Source of the DNA: Buxus sempervirens
Lineage: Eukaryota; Streptophyta; Magnoliopsida; Buxales; Buxaceae
DNA length: 64,000 nt
Reading direction: 5' to 3'
NCBI GenBank assembly: GCA_947561395.2
Contig: OX387187.1
Coordinates: 20,069,829 to 20,133,828, forward strand
Position 1 is the stretch's first letter. Each line of letters opens with the position of its first letter. The notes under the pieces are model-generated. The model was not told where the DNA came from and made no database searches. It worked only from the letters and a program-made list of their open reading frames with translations. Made by a program: the position numbers and the translations under genes. Of the stretch, positions 46,104 to 55,440 are shown piece after piece.

Positions 46104-47336
46104 TCAAGAGTAATACAGTTTGACTGCATCTGCATTTATTGGCTCAGGAAAAATAGTTCCATCCATCTCTTGTAGGATTAGTGCTCCTCTGGACATAACT
46201 TTATGTACTATGAATGGTCCTTCATAATTTGGCTTGAATTTCCCTCTATTATCTTCTTGGTGGGGGACTATTTTCTTCATAACAATGTTTCCCACCTTGA
46301 AGTGTCGTGGTATTACTTTCTTGTTATAAGTCCGAGCTGCTCTTTGCTGATAGAGTTGCCCGTGGCACAAGGCCTTAATTCTTTTCTCATCAAGCAACTG
46401 CAACTGGTCAAACCTCGATTCTTCCCATTCAACATCATCAACCTCTGCTTCCTTCAGGATTCTGAGCGAAGGGATCTGCACTTCCACGGGAAGGACTGCC
46501 TCCATTCCATATGCAAGGGAAAAAGGAGTTGCTCCAGTTGAAGTTCGGATTGAGGTTCGATATGCATGTAGGGCATAGGGCAGCTTTTCATGCCAGTCTC
46601 TGTAGGTAACTACCATCTTCTCAAGTATTTTCTTCAGGTTTTTGTTGGCAGCCTCTACAGCTCCATTCATCTTGGGCCGATACGCTGTGGAATTTAGATG
46701 TCTAATTCTCAAATCGCCACACATCTTGTCCATGTCCTTGTTATTCAAATTCTTGGCATTGTCTGTGATAAGTGCTTCAGGTACACCGTAGCGACAGACA
46801 ATATTGTTTCTGATGAATTTCAGTACATGGGACCCTTTGACATCTGCAAAGAACACGGCCTCTACCCACTTGGTAAAATAGTCTATTGCAAACAAGATGA
46901 ATCGATGCCCATTTGATGTCTTCGGATGGATTTCTCCAATCATATCAATTCCCCAGATGGCGAAGGGCCAAGGAGAAGTCATTGAGTACAAAGTGTTGGG
47001 CGGTGCATGAATGTTATCAACATAAATTTGGCATAACCGGCACTTCCTTACATGGATGTGGCAATCATGTTCCATAGTCAACCAGTAATAACCCATTCTC
47101 AAGACCTTCCTTGCTAGCATATGCCCATTCATATGTGCACCACACTGTCCCCCAAGAATTTCATCAATCAGTTGTTGGGCTTCATCTTCTGTTACGCACA
47201 ATAATAATGAGTCATTATATGACTTTTTATATAGCTTGCCCCCACTGAGGAAGAATTGTCCTGCCAACTTCTGGATTGTGCGCCTCTCAGCTGCCGCGGC
47301 ATCTTCTGGCAAAGTCCTGTCTCTCAGGTATCCCAT
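46104..47336 (-). CDS. integrase of Ogre-type element
   Basis: 410 codons from ATG 47336, in phase with aRH after one TAG. HHCC zinc site: H and H in GAHMNGHM..., MEHDCHIHVRKCRLCQIY. Catalytic core: IWGIDMIG, LITDNAKNL and NGAVEAANKNL (D, D, E). The C-terminal part includes KFKPNYEGPFIVHKVMSRGA. It inserts the cDNA. This is the longest intact pol part. Confidence 0.92.
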   Translation of the reverse strand: MGYLRDRTLPEDAAAAERRTIQKLAGQFFLSGGKLYKKSYNDSLLLCVTEDEAQQLIDEILGGQCGAHMNGHMLARKVLRMGYYWLTMEHDCHIHVRKCRLCQIYVDNIHAPPNTLYSMTSPWPFAIWGIDMIGEIHPKTSNGHRFILFAIDYFTKWVEAVFFADVKGSHVLKFIRNNIVCRYGVPEALITDNAKNLNNKDMDKMCGDLRIRHLNSTAYRPKMNGAVEAANKNLKKILEKMVVTYRDWHEKLPYALHAYRTSIRTSTGATPFSLAYGMEAVLPVEVQIPSLRILKEAEVDDVEWEESRFDQLQLLDEKRIKALCHGQLYQQRAARTYNKKVIPRHFKVGNIVMKKIVPHQEDNRGKFKPNYEGPFIVHKVMSRGALILQEMDGTIFPEPINADAVKLYYS

Positions 47337-47348
47337 TACATCTGCATA

Positions 47349-47828
47349 CTAGGGTTCCCCTTTTGGTGTGCTCTTCCCAACACGAAAGCAATAGACAGGG
47401 GAACGCCGCACCTCTATCTCCAACGGTTGTACCCAAGTGCCACCAGTGATGGTTGCCATAGATGCCAGTGTTGCCAGGGCATCTGCAAACTGATTCCTAT
47501 CTCGTGGCATATAGTCAAATGTCACACTTTTGAATTGCCCTTCTAACTCCTTAATCAGTTCTTGGTATGGCACCAACTTTATATCTTTAGTCCTCCAGTC
47601 CCCCATTACTTGGTAAATGATTAGACTAGAATCACCATACACCTTCAATTCTTGTACATTCATTTCGATTGCAGCTCGCAAGCCTAACACACATGCTTCA
47701 TATTCTGCCATGTTGTTAGTGCAATCGAACAAGAGTTTTGCTGCTATCGGATGATGGACTCCGTCAGGGGAAATGATCACAGCTCCAATTCCTTTCCCAT
47801 TGATGTTAACGGCTCCATCAAAGAACAT
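47349..47828 (-). CDS. second, archaeal-type RNase H (aRH)
   Basis: FDGAVNINGKGIGAVIISP, NNMAEYEACVLGL, VYGDSSLIIYQVMG and RDRNQFADALATLA show the D-E-D-D catalytic set. This extra domain marks the Tat group. It ends in TAG at 47349-47351; the integrase follows in the same phase. Confidence 0.88.
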   Translation of the reverse strand: MFFDGAVNINGKGIGAVIISPDGVHHPIAAKLLFDCTNNMAEYEACVLGLRAAIEMNVQELKVYGDSSLIIYQVMGDWRTKDIKLVPYQELIKELEGQFKSVTFDYMPRDRNQFADALATLASMATITGGTWVQPLEIEVRRSPVYCFRVGKSTPKGEP

Positions 47829-47910
47829 CTGCCATCCGGCAATCCGGTGATAAGAGGCTGATAGTCGAGCACAGGGTGTTCTGCCAGGTGATCTGCTACT
47901 GCCTGTCCCT

Positions 47911-48237
47911 TTATTGCCTTTCTTGTGGTGTAGACAATGTCATCTGAGATAAGATAACCTGCCACTTGGCTATCCTTCCAGTGGAGATTGGTTTCTCAAA
48001 AATATACTTTAAGGGATCTGTATTTGAAATAAAAAAGACAGTGTGACTGAGCAGATAATGCCGGAGCTTCTGAGCTGCCCATACCAATGTGCCACAGGTC
48101 TTTTCAAGCAATGTATATCTTACTTCAAAATTGGTAAATTTCTTGCTCAGATAATAAATTGCTTGCTCCTTTCTTCCTGTATCATCGTGTTGCCCTAGGA
48201 CACATCCAGCCGCTGTTTCTCTGACTGATAAGTACAT
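47911..48237 (-). pseudogene. gypsy-type RNase H of Ogre-type element
   Basis: Contains AGCVLGQHDDTGRKEQAIYY, LSKKFTNFEVRYTLLEKTC and WAAQKLRHYLLSH, the usual Ty3-gypsy RNase H linked to RT. The frame shifts near 47950 and 47830 before the second RNase H. Confidence 0.8.
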
Positions 48238-48239
48238 GA

Positions 48240-50073
48240 TTAAAGGTCGTCCTGGTACAGGGGAACCAAAGTTGGCGGGCTCATCAAATAGGCCTTGATT
48301 TTGTCAAACGCTTCTTGGCAATCTTCATTCCAGATCACGGGGTTATCCTTCTTTAGCAATTTGAATATTGGTTTGCACACGGGAGTCATCTGTGCTATGA
48401 ACCGACTGATGTACTGTAATCTGCCAAGGAAACCTCTCACTTCTTTCTCTGTGGATGGGGGAGGCATCTCCAGAATTGCCTTCACTTTGACAGGATCAAC
48501 CTCAATTCCTTGTTTCCCAACGATGAATCCAAGCAGCTTCCCTAAGGTAACGCCGAATACACACTTATTCGGGTTCAGCCTGAGCTTGCATTCCCTGAGC
48601 CTGTCAAACACCCTTCCAAGGTTCACCAAATGACTTTCCTCTTCTTTTGACTTTGCAATCATATCATCCACGTATACTTCCATTCCTTTGTGCATCAGAT
48701 CGTGGAATAGCAAAGTCATTGCTCGCTTGTATGTGGCGCTTGCATTCTTTAATCCGAACGGCATCACTTTGTAGCAGTATGTGCCCCAATGTGTGATGAA
48801 GGAAGTTTTCTCCATGTTTTCAGGTGCCATTCGTATCTGATTAATATCCGGAGAATCCATCCATAAAGGAGAACATGGAATGAGTTGCAGTATTATCAAC
48901 CAATATATCAATGTGTGGCAATGGGAAGTCATCTTTTGGGCTTGCCTTGTTCAAATCCCTGTAGTCAACACACATCCTGACCCTTCCATCTTTCTTGGGG
49001 ATTGGCACAATGTTTGCTAACCATTCTGGGTAATCTGTAACTTTCAAGAACCCAGCTTTTAATTGCTTGGCAACTTCTTCTTTGATCTTTAGGGCCCATT
49101 CTGGTTTCATGCGTCTGAGTTTTTGCTTCACTGGTGTGGCCTCAGACTTTATAGGTAACCGGTGCACAACTAAGTCTGTGTCTAACCCAGGCATATCCTC
49201 ATATGACCATGCAAACACATCAGTGTAGGATTTTAGAAAATCAGTTTTCTGTGTTTTCTGTAACAATGTCAGCTTTTTTCCAACTTGAAGAATCCTTGGT
49301 TGTGCTGTGTCACCTATGTTGATAGGTTCAGTTTCCTCAATGTTAGCTTGGAGACCCTTTTCATGCCTGTCCAAGGCCAATTGGATTTCAAGTGGGGTCT
49401 CCCATGGTTCATCATTATCCTCAAGTTCAAAAGAATCACTGGGGATAATTTCTGAATCATTGGGTTGTGATGAGTAAGTGTCACTATCTGATTCCTGCTC
49501 GACACTATGGATTTCTTTTTGTTCTTTTTGACACTTTTGTTTTTGTTTGATTTTGGCAGCCTGATTATCTATCTCGTGCTCCGAATTTTTCGGGTGTGCG
49601 TTGAGATTGATATTAAGGTTGCGATTTTGGGTTTGCTTATTTGCAGAGTTATTCACAGAAGCAGAAAAATAATCAAAAGACTTCACGCATTTATTAAAAA
49701 GTGCAGCAATATCTACAGGGGGAATTTCAGAAGTGGAAGAAACTCCCTGTGGTAGTTTGGCTTTGCGAGTGGCAAGTGGCGTCGAACTCCAGTTCTGCAA
49801 TGTGTGCTTGTCTTTGGTTACAGCGGTCACCGGATTCACCTTTCCGGTTTGTACCATGCTGATGTTGCTATCAGATGAGATGCAGATGGGGTTATTACCC
49901 GTGCCCTTCTTTGGTTGGTTTTGGCTTGAATCTTCTGACGACACACTAATCCATATGCCGCGGCGGATGATGGTCCCTGGTACCCGAATAGTGACTTTGT
50001 TGGGTGGTTCCACCTTAGGCAATGCCTCGGTTACAGATTTTCCTGAGGATTCATCCCTTCTGCTGGAAGAATG
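48240..50073 (-). pseudogene. reverse transcriptase (RT) of Ogre-type element, frameshifted
   Basis: After an acidic, low-complexity stretch, RT begins near 49130: WLANIVPIPKKDGRVRMCVD, YRDLNKASPKDDFPLPHID. The frame is lost near 48842 and continues in another frame: YCYKVMPFGLKNASATYKR, catalytic VYVDDMIAKS (YVDD at 48663-48674, intact), PNKCVFGV, KLLGFIVGKQGIEVDP. A second shift lies near 48250-48260. It would copy the element RNA; as read it is broken. Confidence 0.88.
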
Positions 50074-50955
50074 TTAATCAGGAGCCCAGTTGCCATAAGT
50101 TTCATGATAAGCCACCTCAGTAGGCAGTCCCAGTACTTGGGGCATATTCTGGAACATCTGACCCAGACCATCCCTTGTACTTGAGTGTATAATGCAGATG
50201 GGAGGTGGGGGAGACCTTTGCCTTGGAGTGGGTTCTCCTGAACTGTCTTGACTTTCCATCATGTAGATGTACTGAGCCGGCTCTTCTTCTTCAACCTCAG
50301 TTGGCGGTGCCTTGACATTATCTGATGGGTAGGTAAATGCTTCTTCTGGGATGACTGGTTTTTCAGTGTCAACTGACTGCCAATAGAATATAGCAGATAG
50401 TTCTTCCATCAATCCACTGAGAGCCTCTGAGTTCTCTTCTGTAACTGTCTCGTGGGGCAAGGGAGGTTCATCCCATAACCTTTGTAGATAATTAGCTTCC
50501 GCTTGCCCGGCTGAATCATTGAATTCATCGCCCCATCCCTGGGGGACTATGTTCTGAATGGCCTGTGCGGCTTCCCTCTCCATATTGGTAAAGTGATGGT
50601 ATAATTGGCCATGTACACAAATGGGCCAATGTGGGTCCCTTCCTTCTGCTCGTGCCCTCTTCCGTTCAGCTTTCCTGCCAAATAACCTGGCATAGTCTTC
50701 AGGTTCAGGAACAAACCCTAGTCCAAAGCCCACAGATTTGTCACATGGCTGGATTGCAAACTTGATGCCTTGCTTATACTTGCCCAATCCCTCTTCTACT
50801 CGGAGGCCCCAGTCGGCGCATTCAGCAGCATCGAACATGCTCTTCCTTTTCCTTCTGCGGGATAAGTCTGATTGCAAAGGAGTAGGAATGCTGTTTGCTT
50901 GCACCATTTCAATGGCTTGGAAGTTCAGGGAGGTAGGCAGTTCATAATCAATCAC
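50074..50955 (-). CDS. PR-RT spacer with G-patch-like segment
   Basis: Same phase as gag and PR, opened only by the TAA at 50968. Contains GLGKYKQGIKFAIQPCDKS and GFGLGFVPEPEDYARLFGRK, resembling the G-patch-like part seen between PR and RT in related plant elements, then an acidic tail. It ends in TAA at 50074-50076. In Ogre elements this interval holds an intron. Confidence 0.6.
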   Translation of the reverse strand: MIDYELPTSLNFQAIEMVQANSIPTPLQSDLSRRRKRKSMFDAAECADWGLRVEEGLGKYKQGIKFAIQPCDKSVGFGLGFVPEPEDYARLFGRKAERKRARAEGRDPHWPICVHGQLYHHFTNMEREAAQAIQNIVPQGWGDEFNDSAGQAEANYLQRLWDEPPLPHETVTEENSEALSGLMEELSAIFYWQSVDTEKPVIPEEAFTYPSDNVKAPPTEVEEEEPAQYIYMMESQDSSGEPTPRQRSPPPPICIIHSSTRDGLGQMFQNMPQVLGLPTEVAYHETYGNWAPD

Positions 50956-50967
50956 AGGTACCCCTCC

Positions 50968-51438
50968 TTATTCAAATTCTCTGTGATTTTCTGCATGTAC
51001 CGTGATCAATTGATTTCCAGAGTTAAATCGAATCATTCGATGTAAGGTGGACGGGACTGCCCCTGCTTGATGTAACCAAGGTCTTCCAATCAGCAAATTA
51101 AAGGAGGTATTGATGTCCATCAACTCAAATGCAATGAAGAAGGCCCTCTCAGCAATTGTAATTTCCAGAGTAACTTCCCCAAGGGAATCCTTCTTGGCAT
51201 TGTCAAACCCGCGGACATTGTTGGAGCTAGGTTTGATTAAATCAGTATTCAGCTGCAGACTGTGGAAAGTCCTGACTGGGCAGATATTCAGAGCTGATCC
51301 GTTATCGATCATGACCCGTCTCACTATCAAGTCGGAGCACCTTACAGTGATAAACAGAGGCTCCGTATGATTATAACCTTCAGGGGGCAAGTCTGCTGAG
51401 GAAAAGGAGATTGCTTCTGGCGTAGCAATTATAGACAT
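50968..51438 (-). CDS. aspartic protease domain (PR) of Ogre-type element
   Basis: In phase with gag after one TAG (51451-51453). The catalytic motif VMIDNGSALN (DNGS form usual in this group) starts near 51312, and the second conserved block is FNLLIGRPWLHQAGAVPS. It processes the polyprotein. The frame ends in TAA at 50968-50970. Confidence 0.85.
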   Translation of the reverse strand: MSIIATPEAISFSSADLPPEGYNHTEPLFITVRCSDLIVRRVMIDNGSALNICPVRTFHSLQLNTDLIKPSSNNVRGFDNAKKDSLGEVTLEITIAERAFFIAFELMDINTSFNLLIGRPWLHQAGAVPSTLHRMIRFNSGNQLITVHAENHREFE

Positions 51439-51450
51439 TACTGTCTCTAG

Positions 51451-53685
51451 CTACTCAGGACTGATGTCGTCAGGCACATGAGTATCACCCAGTATTTTCA
51501 TAAGTACGTCTTTATGTTTGTCTGAATCCAATAAGAGACGCATAATGGATATCTGGGCCGGTGTCTTATTCAACTGCTGCACTAGATCATACTCTAGAGT
51601 GAAGGCACTATAGTGGAGTTTTTCAATCTCCTCTTCTGGGGCCTTCCCCTTCTTCTTATGGGTCTGTGGCAATTCAGTGGCCACATCCTTCCCTTTTTCT
51701 TTCCTTGTTCTTTCTTCACTAGTCTCTTCCTCTAGTGCAGGTGGAGGGTTAGGGTTTATGTATCGACCAGAACGGGTGATCCGATCGACTTCTCTTTCGG
51801 TGGAAGTGATGGTAGAATCGTGGTACATGGGTAGGAATTGGTAAGGCGGAGGCACAGCGGAGTAGGTTGGGTCAAGGTGAAGTTGGTGTAAGTTGAGGGT
51901 GGGTGGTTCCAGTAGGAAGTCCACAGGCTCATTGAATGGGTTGTTCATCATGTCGAAGATGTTCAATGGGGGTGAGTTTGGGACAGGTGGAGGATAGAAA
52001 GGTTCTGGTTTGGGAAGGTGGAAGTGCACCAGAGGGAATCCCAAGAAGGTTTCTTCGTCATCATCTCCGTTGATGACATATACTTGCTGATGTACTACCT
52101 CTTCTTGGAGGTATACCCTGACAATTTGCCCTGGTTGTCCAATCAACATAGAAGGGTCAAACTGTACCTCCTTACCCTGGTCACTGATGACCTGATTCAC
52201 AGATCCACTAGCGGAAGCTTTAGAGTGGTCTAGGAGAGGATTGGTAGTTGTGCCAGTAGGTGGAGTTGGTGCTGGGGGATCTACAGAGATCTTTTTGCTG
52301 TCTATCAGATCCTGTATATCATGCCTCAAATCCCAGCATCGATTAGTGGAATGCCCAGGAGCTCCAGAATGGTATTCACGTCTCTCTGCCGCATTATAGT
52401 TTCGTGAATTTACCATTCGTGGATTTGGAGGCTTGATCTGTAAGTACCCCTTCTTCAGCAGTGTGGCCAACAATTCGGCCGGTGCATAAGGTAATGGGGT
52501 AAACACCCTCTTCATCCTTGCCTCCGCTTCTTCTCTGGTTCTTCTCATGGGTTGCCCCTGGCTTTCAGGTCTTTGAGAGATATGGTAAGGCTGTGTTGGC
52601 TGTACATAATTAACAGCCTGGGTCTCCTGCCTTATGGGCTCTTGCCCTGGGTTTCCACCACTTTGTCCTACTGCTGCCCTTCTCTGTGTAGGGCCCTGGC
52701 CACTGCCATCTATCTTGCCAGCTTTTACAGCGTCTTCAATTCTGTCGGCCGTCAGAATCAGATCATTGAAGTTGGAAGTACTCTGTCCCAATAGCAAGGA
52801 GAAAAACGGCTGTCCCAACGATGCTATGAACAAAGAGGTCATCTCCTGTTCAAGTAGTGGCGGCTGAACCAGTGTGGCCAATTCTTTCCAACGTTTGGCA
52901 TACTCCTGTACAGATTCCTGATTCTTCTTTGTCAACCTTTGCAGTTCAGCTCTAGTTTGCATAATCTGACTATTCAAATGGTACTGCTGAATGAATGCTG
53001 CGGGCAAATCATTCCAAGTCTTGATCTTGGTTTTGTCCAGACTCAAAAACCAAGTGTATGCTGCCCCAGTCAGTGACCTCTGGAAAAACTGTACCATTAT
53101 CTTCTCATCTTTGGCATATTGGCACATATCTCCTGAGTAAGATCTTAAATGGTTTAACGGGCATCCATTACCGTCAAACTGATGCAGATCTGGGCATTTG
53201 AACTTGGGAGGAAGTTGAACATCAGAGAAGAAGTAGAGGCTATCCAAAGTAGCCTCCGTAGGAACCGTGCTAGGGCGTAACTGCTTCAGTTCTTCTCGTA
53301 GGGAATCTACTTCTGACTTAGTGGCTGCCATCTTTTCATCAAACTGGGCCTGCTGTGTTCTATACCAATCTTCCTCTTCTTGCCCCAGCTGGACAAGTGC
53401 AATGGTCTGAGGGAGAGGTACTGCTTGTGGAGGCGGTGGTGGCACTAATGGAACTGGATATACCGGGTATGGTGGTGGAGCTTCTGCATGTGGTGGAGCA
53501 ATCGGTTGTTGCAGAGTCACTGATGTAACAGGGGGAGCCATTCTTAGTTCTCTTAATTCTGCCATTAGTTCCTGAATGATGGTACCCATGCTATCAATCC
53601 TCTGTTGTAAATCAGCCACAGTCTGTGTCTGACTGGACTCTGCCTGGTCCTGTCCTGATGATGTCTGTTCCCTTAACTGTTCCAT
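51451..53685 (-). CDS. gag: gag polyprotein of Ogre-type element
   Basis: About 744 codons from ATG 53685; an upstream TTG (53754) in frame is unlikely as a start, though a splice acceptor-like CAAGCAG|GTACC lies there. A proline-rich N-terminal part follows a coiled coil (DLQQRIDSMGTIIQELMAEL). The capsid-like core (about residues 165-330) has FDGNGCPLNHLRSY, GAAYTWFLSLD, IQQYHLNSQIMQTR and QESVQEYAKRWKEL. A knuckle-like YHSGAPGHSTNRCW lacks the first Cys of a CCHC box. The frame ends in TAG, in phase with the protease downstream. Structural protein of the retrotransposon particle. Confidence 0.85.
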   Translation of the reverse strand: MEQLREQTSSGQDQAESSQTQTVADLQQRIDSMGTIIQELMAELRELRMAPPVTSVTLQQPIAPPHAEAPPPYPVYPVPLVPPPPPQAVPLPQTIALVQLGQEEEDWYRTQQAQFDEKMAATKSEVDSLREELKQLRPSTVPTEATLDSLYFFSDVQLPPKFKCPDLHQFDGNGCPLNHLRSYSGDMCQYAKDEKIMVQFFQRSLTGAAYTWFLSLDKTKIKTWNDLPAAFIQQYHLNSQIMQTRAELQRLTKKNQESVQEYAKRWKELATLVQPPLLEQEMTSLFIASLGQPFFSLLLGQSTSNFNDLILTADRIEDAVKAGKIDGSGQGPTQRRAAVGQSGGNPGQEPIRQETQAVNYVQPTQPYHISQRPESQGQPMRRTREEAEARMKRVFTPLPYAPAELLATLLKKGYLQIKPPNPRMVNSRNYNAAERREYHSGAPGHSTNRCWDLRHDIQDLIDSKKISVDPPAPTPPTGTTTNPLLDHSKASASGSVNQVISDQGKEVQFDPSMLIGQPGQIVRVYLQEEVVHQQVYVINGDDDEETFLGFPLVHFHLPKPEPFYPPPVPNSPPLNIFDMMNNPFNEPVDFLLEPPTLNLHQLHLDPTYSAVPPPYQFLPMYHDSTITSTEREVDRITRSGRYINPNPPPALEEETSEERTRKEKGKDVATELPQTHKKKGKAPEEEIEKLHYSAFTLEYDLVQQLNKTPAQISIMRLLLDSDKHKDVLMKILGDTHVPDDISPE

Positions 53686-53814
53686 TTCAAGTCTTTTCCT
53701 GGATCTTAACAGGTACGGGCTTCGGAAAGCAATTTTGGTACCTGCTTGAAACAACCATTAATTAGTGCAATTTTTACATGGTTTATGCAGTCAAATTATC
53801 CATTTAAATGATTA

Positions 53815-54265
53815 CAGATCTATTTTAACTATCTTAAGATAGTTGGGAAAGAGAACCCAAATGAATTTAAAGATTGATTTATTTGAGTTATTTTGAGAAT
53901 GATTGGGAATCTAGAAGCTGATCTATTTTAACCAACTGGTTGGGAAAGAGAACCTGGTTTAGACTGGTCTATTTTAGCCAAACGGCTGGGAAATGGAACC
54001 CTAGACTGATCTATTTTAACCAAATGGTTGGGAGAGAGAACCCGGTTTAGATTGGTCTATTTTAGCCAAACGGCTGGGAAATGGAACCCTAGACTGATCT
54101 ATTTTAACCAAATGGTTGGGAGAGAGAACCCGGTTTAGATTGGTCTATTTTAGCCAAACGGCTGGGAAAGGGAACCCTAAACTAATCTGTTTTAACCAAA
54201 TGGTTGGGAGAGAGAACCCGGTATAGATTGGTCTATTTTAGCCAAACGGCTGGGAAAGGGAACCC
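53815..54265 (-). repeat. tandem repeat block 1, about 43 bp units in alternating types
   Basis: About ten units of the pattern TCTATTTTA-stem-GGGAAAGAGAACC. Stems are AACC/GGTT or AGCC/GGCT in alternation; the first unit carries the perfect palindrome AACTATCTTAAGATAGTT. Confidence 0.9.
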
Positions 54266-54379
54266 AAATTTAAAAGGTTGGTTTGAGCTCAGTATCACGA
54301 GGTTGGACCATGTAAAGTCTCCGCAGGGGGTGAGCTGAACAGCAGCACCCACGTGTACCTTAACCAATTTTCAGTTTAA

Positions 54380-54975
54380 TCTCTGATGGTTTCAGCACTT
54401 GACTTCGGCTAGTAGTTCCCGGGCGTGTCTTAGCTAGTCGTTGGTTTAATCACCATTGACTTTGACACCTCACAACGGGGAAGGCTATGCCAGGACGATC
54501 TTCCACCAATTTTCTGGTTTAATTACCAGTGGCTTCAGTGCCCTAAGAGTTTGGCTAGGGATACCTGAGCGTACCTTAGTCGTTAGCTTAGTTGCTTGAC
54601 CTTGGTGCCACACAACGGGGTATGCTATGCCAGGACGATCCTCTGCCAATTTTCTGGTTTAAACACCAGTGGCATCAATGCCCCAAGAGTTTGGCTAGGG
54701 ATACCCGAGCGTACCTTAGTCGTTAGCTTCGTTGCTTGACCTTGGTGCCACACAACGGGGTATGCTATGCCAGGACGATCCTCTGCCAATTTTCTGGTTT
54801 AAACACCAGTGGCATCAGTGCCCCAAGAGTTTGGCTAGGGATACCCGAGCGTGCCTTAGCTAGTCGTTGGCTTAATTACCTCTGACTTTGGGGCTTCCTC
54901 ATCGGGGTATGCTATGCCAGGACGATCCTCTGCCAATTATCTGGTTTAAACACCAGTGGCTTCAGTGCCCCAAAG
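54380..54975 (-). repeat. tandem repeat block 2, about 143 bp units
   Basis: About four units containing GGGGTATGCTATGCCAGG, CTGGTTTAAACACCAG and TTTGGCTAGGGATACCCG. CTGG...CCAG can pair within each unit. Confidence 0.88.
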
Positions 54976-55009
54976 GCTGAAACTTGAAACTTGAAAGTTT
55001 GAGAGTTGA

Positions 55010-55440
55010 TAAGGATGAGGTGTTCTTTATTCAGAACCCCCTGGGTTTAAGGATTGGCAAGTTCTTTATTCAGATTGCCTGAATGTTTTAGAGTTGGTTG
55101 CAAAAATGGGGTGTTCTTTATTTAGAACCTTTTAGTTTAAAGATCTTTATTCAGATTGCCTGAATGTTTTAGAGTTGGTTGCAAAAATGGGGTGTTCTTT
55201 ATTTAGAACCTTTTAGTTTAAAGATTAATTTGGCGAGTTCTTTACTCAGATCGCCTGAATGTTTTGAATTGGGTGTTCTTTATTCCGAACCCTTAAAGAT
55301 TTAAGACTTGAAATTGATAATTTCTGAAGATTTAAAAGTTGGTAAGAATTGGGTGTTATTTATTCAGAATCCATGGGTTTAAAGATTTTAAAAATTTTGG
55401 CGAGTTCTTTATTCAGATCGCCTGAAAGTTTTGAAGTTGA
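55010..55440 (-). repeat. tandem repeat block 3 with hairpins (between ORF1 and gag)
   Basis: About nine degenerate units around GTTCTTTATTCAGA. Flanking arms pair: GGCAA/TTGCC at 55056-55079, GGCGA/TCGCC at 55232-55255 and 55399-55422, GTTC/GAAC in alternate units. Confidence 0.85.

Noticed and set aside
46104-53685. Endogenous pararetrovirus
   Set aside because: Integrase, LTRs, a 5 bp duplication and dual RNase H identify an LTR retrotransposon.
53686-53754. Gag start at TTG 53754
   Set aside because: No ATG; the first ATG in frame is 53685. An unproven splice acceptor here is mentioned only as a possibility.
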